NCBI GenBank assembly: GCA_963718105.1
Contig: OY970352.1
Location: 3,534,001 to 3,598,000 of the forward strand
Reading direction: 5' to 3'
Origin: DASYKT01 sp963718105
GTDB lineage: Bacteria; Acidobacteriota; Blastocatellia; Pyrinomonadales; Pyrinomonadaceae
DNA length: 64,000 nucleotides
This document shows, in pieces, positions 34,016-42,035 of this stretch. How positions within the stretch are numbered: the stretch's first letter is position 1; every line of letters starts with the position of its first letter. Both the position numbers and the translations under genes were made by a program. The notes beneath the pieces were generated by a model. That model saw only the letters and a list, made by a program, of their open reading frames with translations. It had not been told where the DNA came from and made no database searches.

Positions 34016-34690
34016 ATGAAAACAATAAGCAAGGCATTTTTTGTAGTTCTTGGATCTTTGTGTCTGATGCTTTTGCCGTCCGCAGGCAGTGCTCAATGCG
34101 TCCAGTGCGCGCCCGCGCCGCCTTCCGGGTGGGTATGCGTTCCGGCGCAAATAGGCGGGGGCGGATGCACCACCGATGGCGGATCGTGCACGCTGATCAG
34201 CCCCTGTACACCGGGCGGCGACCGGACTGCGGGCGGCGGGTGCGCCCCGAAAGCGCTCAGTAATCCGCAGATAGCGATTCCCGATTCGATCATTCGCGAG
34301 ATAGGCGCTACCGATGCGCGCCTGGCCGTGGCCCTGATCAGCCTGGGCAAGATCAAAGCCGAATTTTCAATGGCGCGGGTCAACCTTTCGACCCTGGAGT
34401 ACACTTTGGACGACGTCGAGAACCAACTGACGCAGCCGGCGGACTCCCCGTACTTTAAACTGCTCGTTCAGCGGGTCAACGAAACTCTGGCCAAAGATCG
34501 CACCGTCGTCACCTACGATGTTACGATCGCGGAAAACCGCGGGAGCAATTCTTTTACCCTGAATGTTTCGCCTGCCGGAAAGTCCGGGGCGGCGGTCGAA
34601 TTGGTCCTGCAGCGCGCTACTTTTGGCGGCAATGACGGGGGCAAAAACCTGTCTGAAGGTTTTAAGGCGATCTCTTACCAGATCAGATAG
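34016..34690 (+). CDS. Secreted protein with a Cys/Gly/Pro-rich N-terminal segment
   Basis: A 224-residue protein: signal peptide MKTISKAFFVVLGSLCLMLL to about residue 26, then a 50-residue segment with eight cysteines (CVQCAPAPP, GGGGCTTDGGSC, LISPCTPGG, GGGCAPK). After it comes a helical or beta region of about 150 residues without cysteine. I do not recognise the family. The cysteine-rich head resembles the small secreted peptides at 19 kb only in style, not in pattern. Strong Shine-Dalgarno AAAGGAGAAG and an intrinsic terminator behind it, so it is a single-gene unit. Confidence 0.7.
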   Translation: MKTISKAFFVVLGSLCLMLLPSAGSAQCVQCAPAPPSGWVCVPAQIGGGGCTTDGGSCTLISPCTPGGDRTAGGGCAPKALSNPQIAIPDSIIREIGATDARLAVALISLGKIKAEFSMARVNLSTLEYTLDDVENQLTQPADSPYFKLLVQRVNETLAKDRTVVTYDVTIAENRGSNSFTLNVSPAGKSGAAVELVLQRATFGGNDGGKNLSEGFKAISYQIR

Positions 34691-34714
34691 TTTTGTTGAA
34701 ACCATTACGGGAAG

Positions 34715-34738
34715 AGGCCGGTATTCGCCGGCCTTTTT
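34715..34738 (+). terminator. Intrinsic terminator
   Basis: A 7-bp perfect stem AGGCCGG/CCGGCCT with loop TATTCG is followed by five T residues, 24 bases after the stop codon of the secreted-protein gene. A textbook rho-independent terminator. Confidence 0.9.
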
Positions 34739-34896
34739 ACTGAGTCAAAAGCTTATTAACGGTAAAAACAATTTAGCTATAAGCTAATAGCTGTTAGCTG
34801 ACAGCTATTTAATGTTTATGGCAGCCCTTGCTATCAAAAACAGATTTTGTATATAACTTTATAGGCAAAGCCGCTTTCAATATTAAAATCTCAATA

Positions 34897-37053
34897 ATGA
34901 ACGACGCCAATACCTTTGAACACCAACCGATAGCCTGGGCCCCGGGCGAAGACGTAATTAAGCGCGCGCGTCTGACCGAATTTATGCAGCAGGTGGGCGC
35001 GAAAACATTTGACGAAGTCTACCGCCGCTCGATCGAAGACGTGGAGTGGTTTCATACGGAGCTGCTGAAATTTCTCGATATTAAATTCGACCCGCCTTAT
35101 GAAACGCTGCTCGATACTTCGCGCGGCATCGAATGGGCGGAGTGGTGCAAGGGCGGCGAGCTGAACATCACTACCATGTGCCTCGACCGCTGGCAGACAG
35201 ATGAAATAAAAAACCAGCTAGCTATCATCTGGGAAGGCGAAGAAGGCGATAGCCGTAGTGTGACCTACGAGGAGCTGCTCGACAACACAGAGAATTGCGC
35301 GGCGGCGCTGCGCGCGAACGGGCTGGGCAAAGGCGATGCGGTCGGCATCCATTTGCCGATGATGGTGGAAACGGTCGTGGCGATGCTGGCGATAAACCGC
35401 ATCGGCGCGATCGCCGTGCCGGTGTTTTCCGGTTACGGGGTTTCGGCCATCGAATCGCGCATGAACGCCGTCGGCGCTAAGGCCATCTTTACCTGCGACG
35501 GGTTTCCGCGGCGGGGCAAATTTTTTAATGCTTTTGAGATCGCCGAGCAGGCCATCGCCAATTGCCCGACGATCGAGAAAGTTTTCGTTGTCACTCGCGG
35601 CGACGGAGTCGTTAATTCGACGTTGTCGATCATCAATTATTCTTCATCGCTGGACCAGCCCGGAGTTAGACCCGGAGTTGGAGAAGAAAATTTATACGGG
35701 GCCGAACCCACCCTGGCCGAAGATCCGCTGATCATTCTCTATACCAGCGGCACCACCGGCGTACCGAAAGGCATCGCGCACACCCATTGCGGCTTTCCCG
35801 TCAAGGCGGCGCAGGACATGGCGTTTGGCACGGACGTCGGGCCGGGAACGCGCATTTCCTGGTACACCGATCTGGGCTGGATGATGGGCCCGTGGCTGAT
35901 CTATGGCGCGTTGATAAATTCTGCGACGATCGTCATCTATGACGGCGCTCCTGATTTCCCCACGGCCGACCGGATGTGGGAATTTTGCGCGAAACACAAA
36001 GTGGAGATCTTAGGCATTTCGCCGACGCTGGTGCGCGCGCTTTCCGCCTGCGGCGACGAGCTGCCGAAAAAACACGATCTTTCCGCGCTGCGCGCATTTG
36101 CCTCGACCGGCGAGCCGTGGAACCCGGCGCCGTGGTGGTGGCTGTTTGAAAAAGTCGGCGACAGCAGGCTTCCGATCATCAACTATTCCGGCGGAACTGA
36201 AATTTCCGGCGGCATCCTGATGGGCAACCCGCTGCTGCCTATCAAGCCTTGCTCTTTTCCCGCGTCTTGTCTTGGCATCGACGCCGATATTTTAGATGAG
36301 AATGGCAATTCCGCGCCCGAAGGTTCGGTCGGCGAACTCGCCATCCGCAAACCCTGGATCGGAATGGCGCGCGGATTCTGGCAGGAACCGGAGCGTTATC
36401 TTGATACCTACTGGCGGCGTTTTCCCGGTATCTGGGTGCACGGCGATTGGGCGCTGCGCGATAAAGAGGGCCATTGGTATATCCTCGGGCGCTCGGACGA
36501 CACGCTCAAGGTGGCCGGCAAACGCGTCGGGCCCGCCGAGATCGAATCGCTGCTCGTCGCGCATGACCTGGTCACCGAAGCCGCCGTCATCGGCATACCT
36601 GACGAACTAAAAGGCACCGCCATGGTGGTGTTCTGCGTTTTAACGAAAGAAGGCGCGGACGCTCTTAACTCCCCTCCTTACGAAGGAGGGGTGGAGCACG
36701 AAGTGCGACGGGGTGGTTCTCATTCCGAAAGCTCCCCTCCTTACGAAGGAGGGGTGGCCGAAGGCCGGGGTGGTTCTCCAACGAACGCAAAGCGTTCGGA
36801 CGCACCCGCTGACGCAGGCGCTACTGACACGGCCGCGTCGTTCGAATCCGAACTCAAAGCGCTCGTCACAAAAGACATGGGCAAGCCGCTCGCGCCCTCG
36901 CGCATTTATTTCGTCAGCGCGCTGCCAAAAACGCGCAACGCCAAAGTGATGCGCCGCCTCATCCGCTCCGCCTATCTGGGCGAAGACCCCGGCGACCTCT
37001 CGGCGCTGGAAAATCCGCAAGCGGTTGAGGAAATAAAAAACTCTTCTAAATAA
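34897..37053 (+). CDS. Acetyl-CoA synthetase-like AMP-forming acyl-CoA ligase
   Basis: About 718 residues of the ANL superfamily. It activates acetate or another short acid to acyl-CoA via an acyl-adenylate. Motifs: phosphate loop LYTSGTTGVPKGIAHTH, WYTDLGWMMGPW, STGEPWNPAPWWW, NYSGGTEISGG and hinge VAGKRVGPAEIES. The catalytic, acetylatable Lys is in LPKTRNAKVMRRLIRSA. About 55 residues in the C-terminal domain (SPPYEGGVEHEVRRGG ... SPPYEGGVAEGRGG) are encoded by two tandem copies of a palindromic repeat. The frame opens at 34828, but MNDANTFEHQPIAWAP at 34897 is the likely start. Confidence 0.88.
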   Translation: MNDANTFEHQPIAWAPGEDVIKRARLTEFMQQVGAKTFDEVYRRSIEDVEWFHTELLKFLDIKFDPPYETLLDTSRGIEWAEWCKGGELNITTMCLDRWQTDEIKNQLAIIWEGEEGDSRSVTYEELLDNTENCAAALRANGLGKGDAVGIHLPMMVETVVAMLAINRIGAIAVPVFSGYGVSAIESRMNAVGAKAIFTCDGFPRRGKFFNAFEIAEQAIANCPTIEKVFVVTRGDGVVNSTLSIINYSSSLDQPGVRPGVGEENLYGAEPTLAEDPLIILYTSGTTGVPKGIAHTHCGFPVKAAQDMAFGTDVGPGTRISWYTDLGWMMGPWLIYGALINSATIVIYDGAPDFPTADRMWEFCAKHKVEILGISPTLVRALSACGDELPKKHDLSALRAFASTGEPWNPAPWWWLFEKVGDSRLPIINYSGGTEISGGILMGNPLLPIKPCSFPASCLGIDADILDENGNSAPEGSVGELAIRKPWIGMARGFWQEPERYLDTYWRRFPGIWVHGDWALRDKEGHWYILGRSDDTLKVAGKRVGPAEIESLLVAHDLVTEAAVIGIPDELKGTAMVVFCVLTKEGADALNSPPYEGGVEHEVRRGGSHSESSPPYEGGVAEGRGGSPTNAKRSDAPADAGATDTAASFESELKALVTKDMGKPLAPSRIYFVSALPKTRNAKVMRRLIRSAYLGEDPGDLSALENPQAVEEIKNSSK
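36669..36720 (+). repeat. Palindromic repeat inserted inside a coding sequence, family F, copy 1
   Basis: CTCCCCTCCTTACGAAGGAG forms a perfect hairpin, followed by GGGTGG and then GACGGGGTGGTTCT. It is translated in frame within the acyl-CoA synthetase (SPPYEGGVEHEVRRGG). Confidence 0.88.
36732..36777 (+). repeat. Palindromic repeat inserted inside a coding sequence, family F, copy 2
   Basis: A second direct copy only 11 bases after copy 1, with a shorter middle (GGCCGAAGGCC). Also translated in frame (SPPYEGGVAEGRGG). An inverted copy lies inside hpd at 46406-46466. Confidence 0.88.
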
Positions 37054-37078
37054 ACGTAGTTGCTATATAATTCCCGCT

Positions 37079-37837
37079 ATGATGCTAAAGACAACGTATG
37101 TTCTGATCTTGTTTTTATGCATTTCTCCCTTTGCCGATGGCACGGCCAAAAAATTCCAATTCAATTTAGTTGAACCCGTTCCGGAGCCAACTAGTTTCAA
37201 TCACCCGGCAAATGTCGATTCACTCGAATTAGACCGTACGGAATTAGTTCTGCCCTGCGTAAAAGAAAACACAGCGGATCTCTTCCCGGTAAAGATCAAG
37301 ATGAAAGCTTCGGACCCGGAAAACGATACGCTCGTGTACGATTATTGGGTTACCGGCGGACTGATAAAAGGACAGGGATCGGAGGTAATTTGGGATCTTT
37401 CGGGCATGAAGCCGGGTACCTATAAGCTCCTCGCCGGTGCAGATGATGGTATGGGTATCGTTGGCAGAAAAATGATCCGACAGGTCATTATCAGGCAGTC
37501 ATCTGAATGCGCACGTGAGGCGTCGGTTCAATGTCCGGATATAAAAATCTCGCCGCCTGAACAGATCGTTATCAACAGAGTACCTGCATTTGTAACGGTC
37601 AACATGGACAGGAGCCCTGTCGGGAGTTCCTTTAACTGGAAAATTTCCGATGGGCAAATAATAAGCGGCCAAGGCTTGTCACTAATGACCATTGATCTAT
37701 CGAAAACCTACGGTGATACGCTCGCCTTATTTGTCGAAGCCAGCAATGTGCCCGAAGGCTGTCCAACTGCGGATGTAGTGGTCGTTGATATGGACAAAAG
37801 TAAGCTTTCCAAACCGCGGCCGCGATCGCGAAACTAA
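37079..37837 (+). CDS. Secreted protein with Ig/PKD-like repeats
   Basis: A 252-residue exported protein: signal peptide to about residue 22, then two beta-sandwich-like modules. Module 1 contains KASDPENDTLVYDYWVTGG and LSGMKPGTYKLLAGADDG. Module 2 contains SSFNWKISDGQIISGQGLS. The phrase DPENDxLxYxW and the GxYxxxAxxDDG ending are typical of PKD/cadherin-like extracellular domains. The function is unknown. A damaged paralogue follows directly. Three bases separate signal-peptide ATG alternatives (MMLK). Confidence 0.7.
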   Translation: MMLKTTYVLILFLCISPFADGTAKKFQFNLVEPVPEPTSFNHPANVDSLELDRTELVLPCVKENTADLFPVKIKMKASDPENDTLVYDYWVTGGLIKGQGSEVIWDLSGMKPGTYKLLAGADDGMGIVGRKMIRQVIIRQSSECAREASVQCPDIKISPPEQIVINRVPAFVTVNMDRSPVGSSFNWKISDGQIISGQGLSLMTIDLSKTYGDTLALFVEASNVPEGCPTADVVVVDMDKSKLSKPRPRSRN

Positions 37838-37865
37838 TTAAATGAATAACTTTTTAAAGTAATCT

Positions 37866-38369
37866 TAAAAACAACCGGAATTTTGATCCCGGCGATGTTT
37901 CTACTACGTTGTCACAGGCGGAAAGATCGTAGGCAAGGGAGCCAGCGTAGTTTGGGATTTTGAAAATACTCGTCCGGGCAACTACGAAATAACTGCCGGC
38001 ATCGGCAAAGACAATGTGATTTTTGGGAAAACCATCACAAAAACGATCAATTTGAACGAATGCCTGAATTGCCATCCGCCGCGATGCGAATGCCCGACTA
38101 TCACCCTCCTCGGCCCCAATGGTCCGGTTAAACCGGGCAGCTCGGTTATTTTCGAAGCCAAAGTGGAAGGCGGCATTCAAAAGCATGTTACTTACCAGTG
38201 GACTGTATCCGACGGTTCGGTGATCGCGGGTGGTGACCGGTCGCAAATCATAGTGATAACCCCGGCCGGACAGACCGGTGAAACACTGACGGTAACGGTT
38301 GTGATCGGCAATATTTGCGCGGGATGTCCCGCTGAGATCTTAAAAACATTTCGTTTTGCGACAAAATAA
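37866..38369 (+). pseudogene. Truncated paralogue of the preceding PKD-like gene
   Basis: The continuous frame from about 37905 encodes YYVVTGGKIVGKGASVVWDF, the counterpart of YDYWVTGGLIKGQGSEVIWD in the intact gene, and runs on through ECLNCHPPRCECPTITLLG, a second module (YQWTVSDGSVIAGG) and a CAGCPAEI segment to TAA at 38367. Upstream, FDPGDV is in another frame and no signal peptide or Shine-Dalgarno exists. The gene has therefore lost its 5' end and carries a frameshift near 37900. A GTG at 38016 gives a 117-residue remnant. Confidence 0.7.
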
Positions 38370-38408
38370 TTTAATGGGAAGATTCATTAAGAGAGGATCT
38401 GGCCCGGG

Positions 38409-39035
38409 CTAATTTTTCAATTTCTTTATCACCTTCTCTACCCGCTTTCGCTTGCTTTCCTTTTCGATGTCGCCGAGGCGCGAGGTAAGGGTCTTAACAA
38501 ATTTATCCTTATATTTTTCGCTGATAACGGGCGCGGCATTTTCGGCATACATCGGGAGCTGATTGGTCGGGCAGCTCATTAACTGTTCGTTTAACAGCGG
38601 GAAAGTTTTGTCGGCGAATTTCGCCAGCGAGGTCAATTTTATCAGGATGTTCACGCAGTGGTCGCGGGTGATGACGGAGCCACGGTCTGCGATGTCGATT
38701 ATCTTTCCCAGCACCCCATAGATCTCATCGGGTTTTTCCAGCGCAATGGTTCCCAGAGCGGTCATCGCACCCCACTGCATCCGGTTGTCCTTGCTTTCGA
38801 GTTCGGCAAGAAAAGCATGGTAATGCGCGGCGAGCAGCTTTGGTTTAACATAGCCAATCTCATAGAGCACCTTGATGCAATCGTAGCGGATGGCTTTGTT
38901 TTTATTGCTGAGATTTTCGACCAGTTCCGCTACGGCTTTTGTGTCATTTTTCGCCACGATCGCAGCAGCGAGTTCCTGATTGGGAACCTCGTCGCGGCGG
39001 CCGAGTGAGGTGGCAAGTTTAAGGGTGATGCTCAT
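38409..39035 (-). CDS. HEAT/ARM-repeat protein
   Basis: A 208-residue all-helical protein. Repeating pairs of helices (AVAELVENLSNKNKAIRYDC, LESKDNRMQWGAMTALGTIA, DRGSVITRDHCVNILIKL) fit HEAT-like repeats, which act as protein-binding scaffolds. The C-terminus is strongly basic (EKESKRKRVEKVIKKLKN). No enzymatic motif. It stands alone, divergent from the CHAD gene. The biological role is unknown. Confidence 0.75.
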   Translation of the reverse strand: MSITLKLATSLGRRDEVPNQELAAAIVAKNDTKAVAELVENLSNKNKAIRYDCIKVLYEIGYVKPKLLAAHYHAFLAELESKDNRMQWGAMTALGTIALEKPDEIYGVLGKIIDIADRGSVITRDHCVNILIKLTSLAKFADKTFPLLNEQLMSCPTNQLPMYAENAAPVISEKYKDKFVKTLTSRLGDIEKESKRKRVEKVIKKLKN

Positions 39036-39105
39036 GATTGTTTATTATGCTACAAATCTTAAAAAGTTAGTTATGTTAATCTATGCGTTCAAGATGGCTA
39101 AATAA

Positions 39106-40038
39106 ATGGCAAAAGCGGACGAGATAAACGGGCTCAGTTGTAACATGGTCGCTGCGCATGGCGCGGCGATAATTTTGCGAGCGAGATTTGAAGAGATGTC
39201 GGCACTGCGTGCGGCAGCGCTCGATTTTTCCAGCATCGATGGTATTCACGATATGCGCGTGGGAATGCGCCGGATGCGTAATGCGATGCGCGATCTGCGC
39301 CACGTGTTAAAAAAAGATCATTACAAACATTTCAATAATCAGCTAAAGAAAATGTATGACCGGGTGGGGGCCGTCCGTGATGAAGACGTGGCTATCGATT
39401 CATTGGGTAGAATGCGCACCAAGACCGATAGCGAAATAGTTCGCCAGGGGATAGATAATCTTATTCATGCCCATCAGGAAAGCCGCGAGGCCGCCAGAGA
39501 CAAGCTGCGGGATATCTTGACCGCCGAGCGTTTTGCCGAACTCGAATCGGACCTTACCGGTTTGCTGCGCGCCGTAAAAGAAGGGCCTCATGCTGAAAGA
39601 AGTTTTGAAGACGTGGGCAGAGAGTCCGTCGAAAGGATCTTGAAAAAATTCTGCAAGCTGAGTGACAATCTTTACACCGCTTACGATTTTGAGGCGCTGC
39701 ATAAATTCCGCATCGCTTCGAAGCGGCTGCGCACAGCGCTCGAGCTTTTTGCGATTTGCTGGGGCGAAGAAGTAGAGCGTGTTATTGAAGAAGTCGCTAA
39801 AATGCAACTGATCCTGGGCAGGGTGCACGACCGCGACGGATGGCTGACAGACCTGACCTCGCGGCTGAACCATGAAAACAAAAAAGTTTTGATCGTGGAC
39901 GGGCTCGCTGCAAAGTGGATCGCCGCGAAGCTGGTCAAAAAACGAAATAAAAATTACAACATCGCCCTTCAACTCTGGAAAGAGTGGCAGGCAAAAGACC
40001 TCATCGGAAAATTAAGAGAAACGATCGCGCAAAAATAA
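39106..40038 (+). CDS. CHAD-domain protein
   Basis: A 310-residue helical protein with the two conserved histidine/arginine-rich motifs of CHAD domains: IHDMRVGMRRMRNAMRDL (residues 46-63) and ALHKFRIASKRLRTALELF (about residues 200-218). CHAD domains bind polyphosphate through these basic faces and localise to polyphosphate granules. No CYTH phosphatase domain is fused. The N-terminal 25 residues may be part of the helical bundle. It stands alone. Confidence 0.88.
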   Translation: MAKADEINGLSCNMVAAHGAAIILRARFEEMSALRAAALDFSSIDGIHDMRVGMRRMRNAMRDLRHVLKKDHYKHFNNQLKKMYDRVGAVRDEDVAIDSLGRMRTKTDSEIVRQGIDNLIHAHQESREAARDKLRDILTAERFAELESDLTGLLRAVKEGPHAERSFEDVGRESVERILKKFCKLSDNLYTAYDFEALHKFRIASKRLRTALELFAICWGEEVERVIEEVAKMQLILGRVHDRDGWLTDLTSRLNHENKKVLIVDGLAAKWIAAKLVKKRNKNYNIALQLWKEWQAKDLIGKLRETIAQK

Positions 40039-40080
40039 AGAGTGGGAGCCCTTGTTTCTGCCGTTTCTACCCCGCGGTAT

Positions 40081-40257
40081 TTAGCGGGTGGCGGGCGCCG
40101 TGATGGTCACGTCGACATCCGTTTTCTTATCCTTGGTCAAGCTGCGAAAAACCCCGCCGTAATAAAGGGCACCCATGATTATCCCCACGATAATGATCAT
40201 TGCCAATGCCCAGATGAAATTACTCGCCGTACTTTCTCTTTCAACTATTTCCGCCAC
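40081..40257 (-). CDS. 58-residue single-pass membrane protein
   Basis: A short gene in an otherwise empty gap. GTG start at 40255-40257, preceded at five to seven bases by GGGGGAAG, and TAA at 40081-40083. The protein begins MAEIVERESTASN, has one strong transmembrane segment (FIWALAMIIIVGIIMGALYY, about residues 14-33), and ends in a polar stretch KKTDVDVTITAPATR. It is convergent with the CHAD gene and divergent from the DUF4337 gene. Unknown function. Its size and topology recall small subunits of membrane complexes. Confidence 0.65.
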   Translation of the reverse strand: MAEIVERESTASNFIWALAMIIIVGIIMGALYYGGVFRSLTKDKKTDVDVTITAPATR

Positions 40258-40498
40258 TTCTTTCTTCCCCCTTAGATAATATAAATTTGATCAGCTCTTA
40301 GCTGCTAACAAATAAGCAACTGCGATACCACGGCTGTAACTTCTTTATTCGCAATAGTTTGTTTCTGTTGTAATAGTTATATCATGCGTCCAAAGACAAT
40401 CTCCCGTATTAAATAAATACACTTTCCTTGACGAAAAGCACTGGAGTCGGTGAAACTTGCGGGGTAATTGAAGTCCAATCCAAAATCTGGAGTTTTTC
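40258..40498. promoter_or_regulatory. Divergent promoter region
   Basis: About 240 A/T-rich bases between the small membrane protein gene and the DUF4337 gene. A TTGACG at about 40426 and a GGAG Shine-Dalgarno at about 40489 serve the rightward gene. No convincing -10 is seen. Confidence 0.35.
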
Positions 40499-41215
40499 AT
40501 GAGCGATGAAACCATCGACAAGTTCGAGTTGTATGCAGCCATCCTGCTGGGCCTGGCAGCGATCGCCACAGCTTTGGCCAGTTTTCAAGCCGGCCTCTGG
40601 GACGGCAAAATGGTAGAAGGCTACGGGCGTTCAAATAAGATCGCCACCTCGGCCGCGAGCGAACAGAGCCGCGCGATCGTGGAAATGTCCAAAGATTCAT
40701 CCGTCGATATCCAGGCGATGCGTTTGATACTCGAAGGCGATGACAATCCCGCCATTAAAGAACGCTCATACGAGATCGCTACCTATCTCTACACCAAGCA
40801 GTTGAGCGATGCGGGATACAAATCGCTGGGGCTGCCGCCGGAAGCTAAAGCTCCCGTGGTGGACGACCCTGACACACCCGAGACCGAAGATAAAACAGCC
40901 GCCTTGAAAGAAGAGATATTGGAAAAAGCGATGGAGAAAGACCTCGCTGATGACGAAAACTATCGCACCGAAATGCTTGCCGCCAGCAAAGCGGATTCGG
41001 AAAAAGCAGATGCGGCGTTTAAGGAAGGACAGGAGGCTAACGAGCGCGGCGATTCGTTTGAACTCGCCAATGTAATATTCGCGATCAGCCTATTTTTTAC
41101 CGGTATCTCACTTGTCTTTAGAACCAACATTCGCTGGCCGATCCTGGGCATGGGCGCGCTGCTTTTCCTTTCGGGCGCGGTGTTTATGTGTACGCTATCG
41201 TGGACTTTTTCTTAA
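40499..41215 (+). CDS. DUF4337-like membrane protein
   Basis: A 238-residue protein: one N-terminal transmembrane segment (LYAAILLGLAAIATALASFQ), a long hydrophilic helical middle rich in Glu/Lys/Ala with coiled-coil character (about residues 50-180), and two C-terminal transmembrane segments (FELANVIFAISLFFTGISLV, LGMGALLFLSGAVFM). This topology matches DUF4337. The function is unknown. It is followed by a DNA glycosylase gene 48 bases downstream, possibly on the same transcript. Confidence 0.75.
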   Translation: MSDETIDKFELYAAILLGLAAIATALASFQAGLWDGKMVEGYGRSNKIATSAASEQSRAIVEMSKDSSVDIQAMRLILEGDDNPAIKERSYEIATYLYTKQLSDAGYKSLGLPPEAKAPVVDDPDTPETEDKTAALKEEILEKAMEKDLADDENYRTEMLAASKADSEKADAAFKEGQEANERGDSFELANVIFAISLFFTGISLVFRTNIRWPILGMGALLFLSGAVFMCTLSWTFS

Positions 41216-41263
41216 ACGAGCGCGGTCGACTGGCAGCGGCGGTATCTGCTAAAGTTTTTCCTG

Positions 41264-41899
41264 GTGAACAGATCAATCAACGAGAAAACTCTTGCCGCCG
41301 CCTGCCGCAAACTGGCCAGGGCCGATAGCGACCTGGCCCGTATCCATCAAACCTACGGCACGCCGCCTTTGTGGGCGCGGCCGGGAGGTTTTCCCACGCT
41401 TGTCCACATCATTCTCGAACAGCAGGTTTCGCTGGCTTCGGCCAAGGCGTGTCACGACAAGCTGTGCGTAAAATTGGGAAAGCTTACCCCGAAAACTTTT
41501 TTGACACTAGACGATGCGGAGCTAAAGGCCGTCGGATTCAGCCGGCAGAAAACGGCTTACACGCGAAATCTGGCTGAAACCATTCTGGCGCGTAAACTAT
41601 CTCTGAAAGCTTTGGAGACAATGCCCGACGATGACGCGCGCGAGACATTGAAGCAGCTAAAAGGCGTCGGCGATTGGACGGCGGACGTTTATCTGCTGAT
41701 GTGTCTGCTAAGACAGGATGTTATGCCGCGCGGCGATATCGCGCTGCACGCGGCGTATCAAAAACTTAAAGGCCTCGAGCGCCGGCCCGGCTCAGATGAA
41801 TTTATCGAGATCGCGGAAAAATGGCGTCCTCATCGCGCCTCCGCCGCCCGGCTGCTGTGGCACTTTTATCTTTCCGAAAAAAGAAACAAGACCTGGTAA
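41264..41899 (+). CDS. DNA-3-methyladenine glycosylase II-like (HhH-GPD)
   Basis: A 211-residue base-excision repair enzyme of the AlkA/HhH-GPD superfamily. The helix-hairpin-helix LKQLKGVGDWTADVYLLM lies about residues 127-144, followed by the catalytic Asp in MPRGDIALHAAYQ. IILEQQVSLASAKACHDKL is the conserved first helix. It removes alkylated purines. It is shorter than E. coli AlkA (no N-terminal TBP-like domain), as is common for bacterial and archaeal single-domain enzymes. GTG start. Confidence 0.88.
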   Translation: MNRSINEKTLAAACRKLARADSDLARIHQTYGTPPLWARPGGFPTLVHIILEQQVSLASAKACHDKLCVKLGKLTPKTFLTLDDAELKAVGFSRQKTAYTRNLAETILARKLSLKALETMPDDDARETLKQLKGVGDWTADVYLLMCLLRQDVMPRGDIALHAAYQKLKGLERRPGSDEFIEIAEKWRPHRASAARLLWHFYLSEKRNKTW

Positions 41900-41922
41900 A
41901 GCCCGAGGTAATATGGGACCGT

Positions 41923-42009
41923 CATTCGGAATAGATGATAACTGATAGATGACAGATAAGAGATCGGATCTCTCAGTTATCATCTATGATCTTTCATCTA
42001 TTCCGAATG
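41923..42009. repeat. MITE-like element, family B, copy 2 (87 bp)
   Basis: Same length and terminal repeats as 18643-18729, with about ten internal differences. Located just behind the glycosylase gene and before the convergent WG-repeat gene. Confidence 0.92.
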
Positions 42010-42035
42010 GTTATTTGATACAGCACAGTTTCCGA

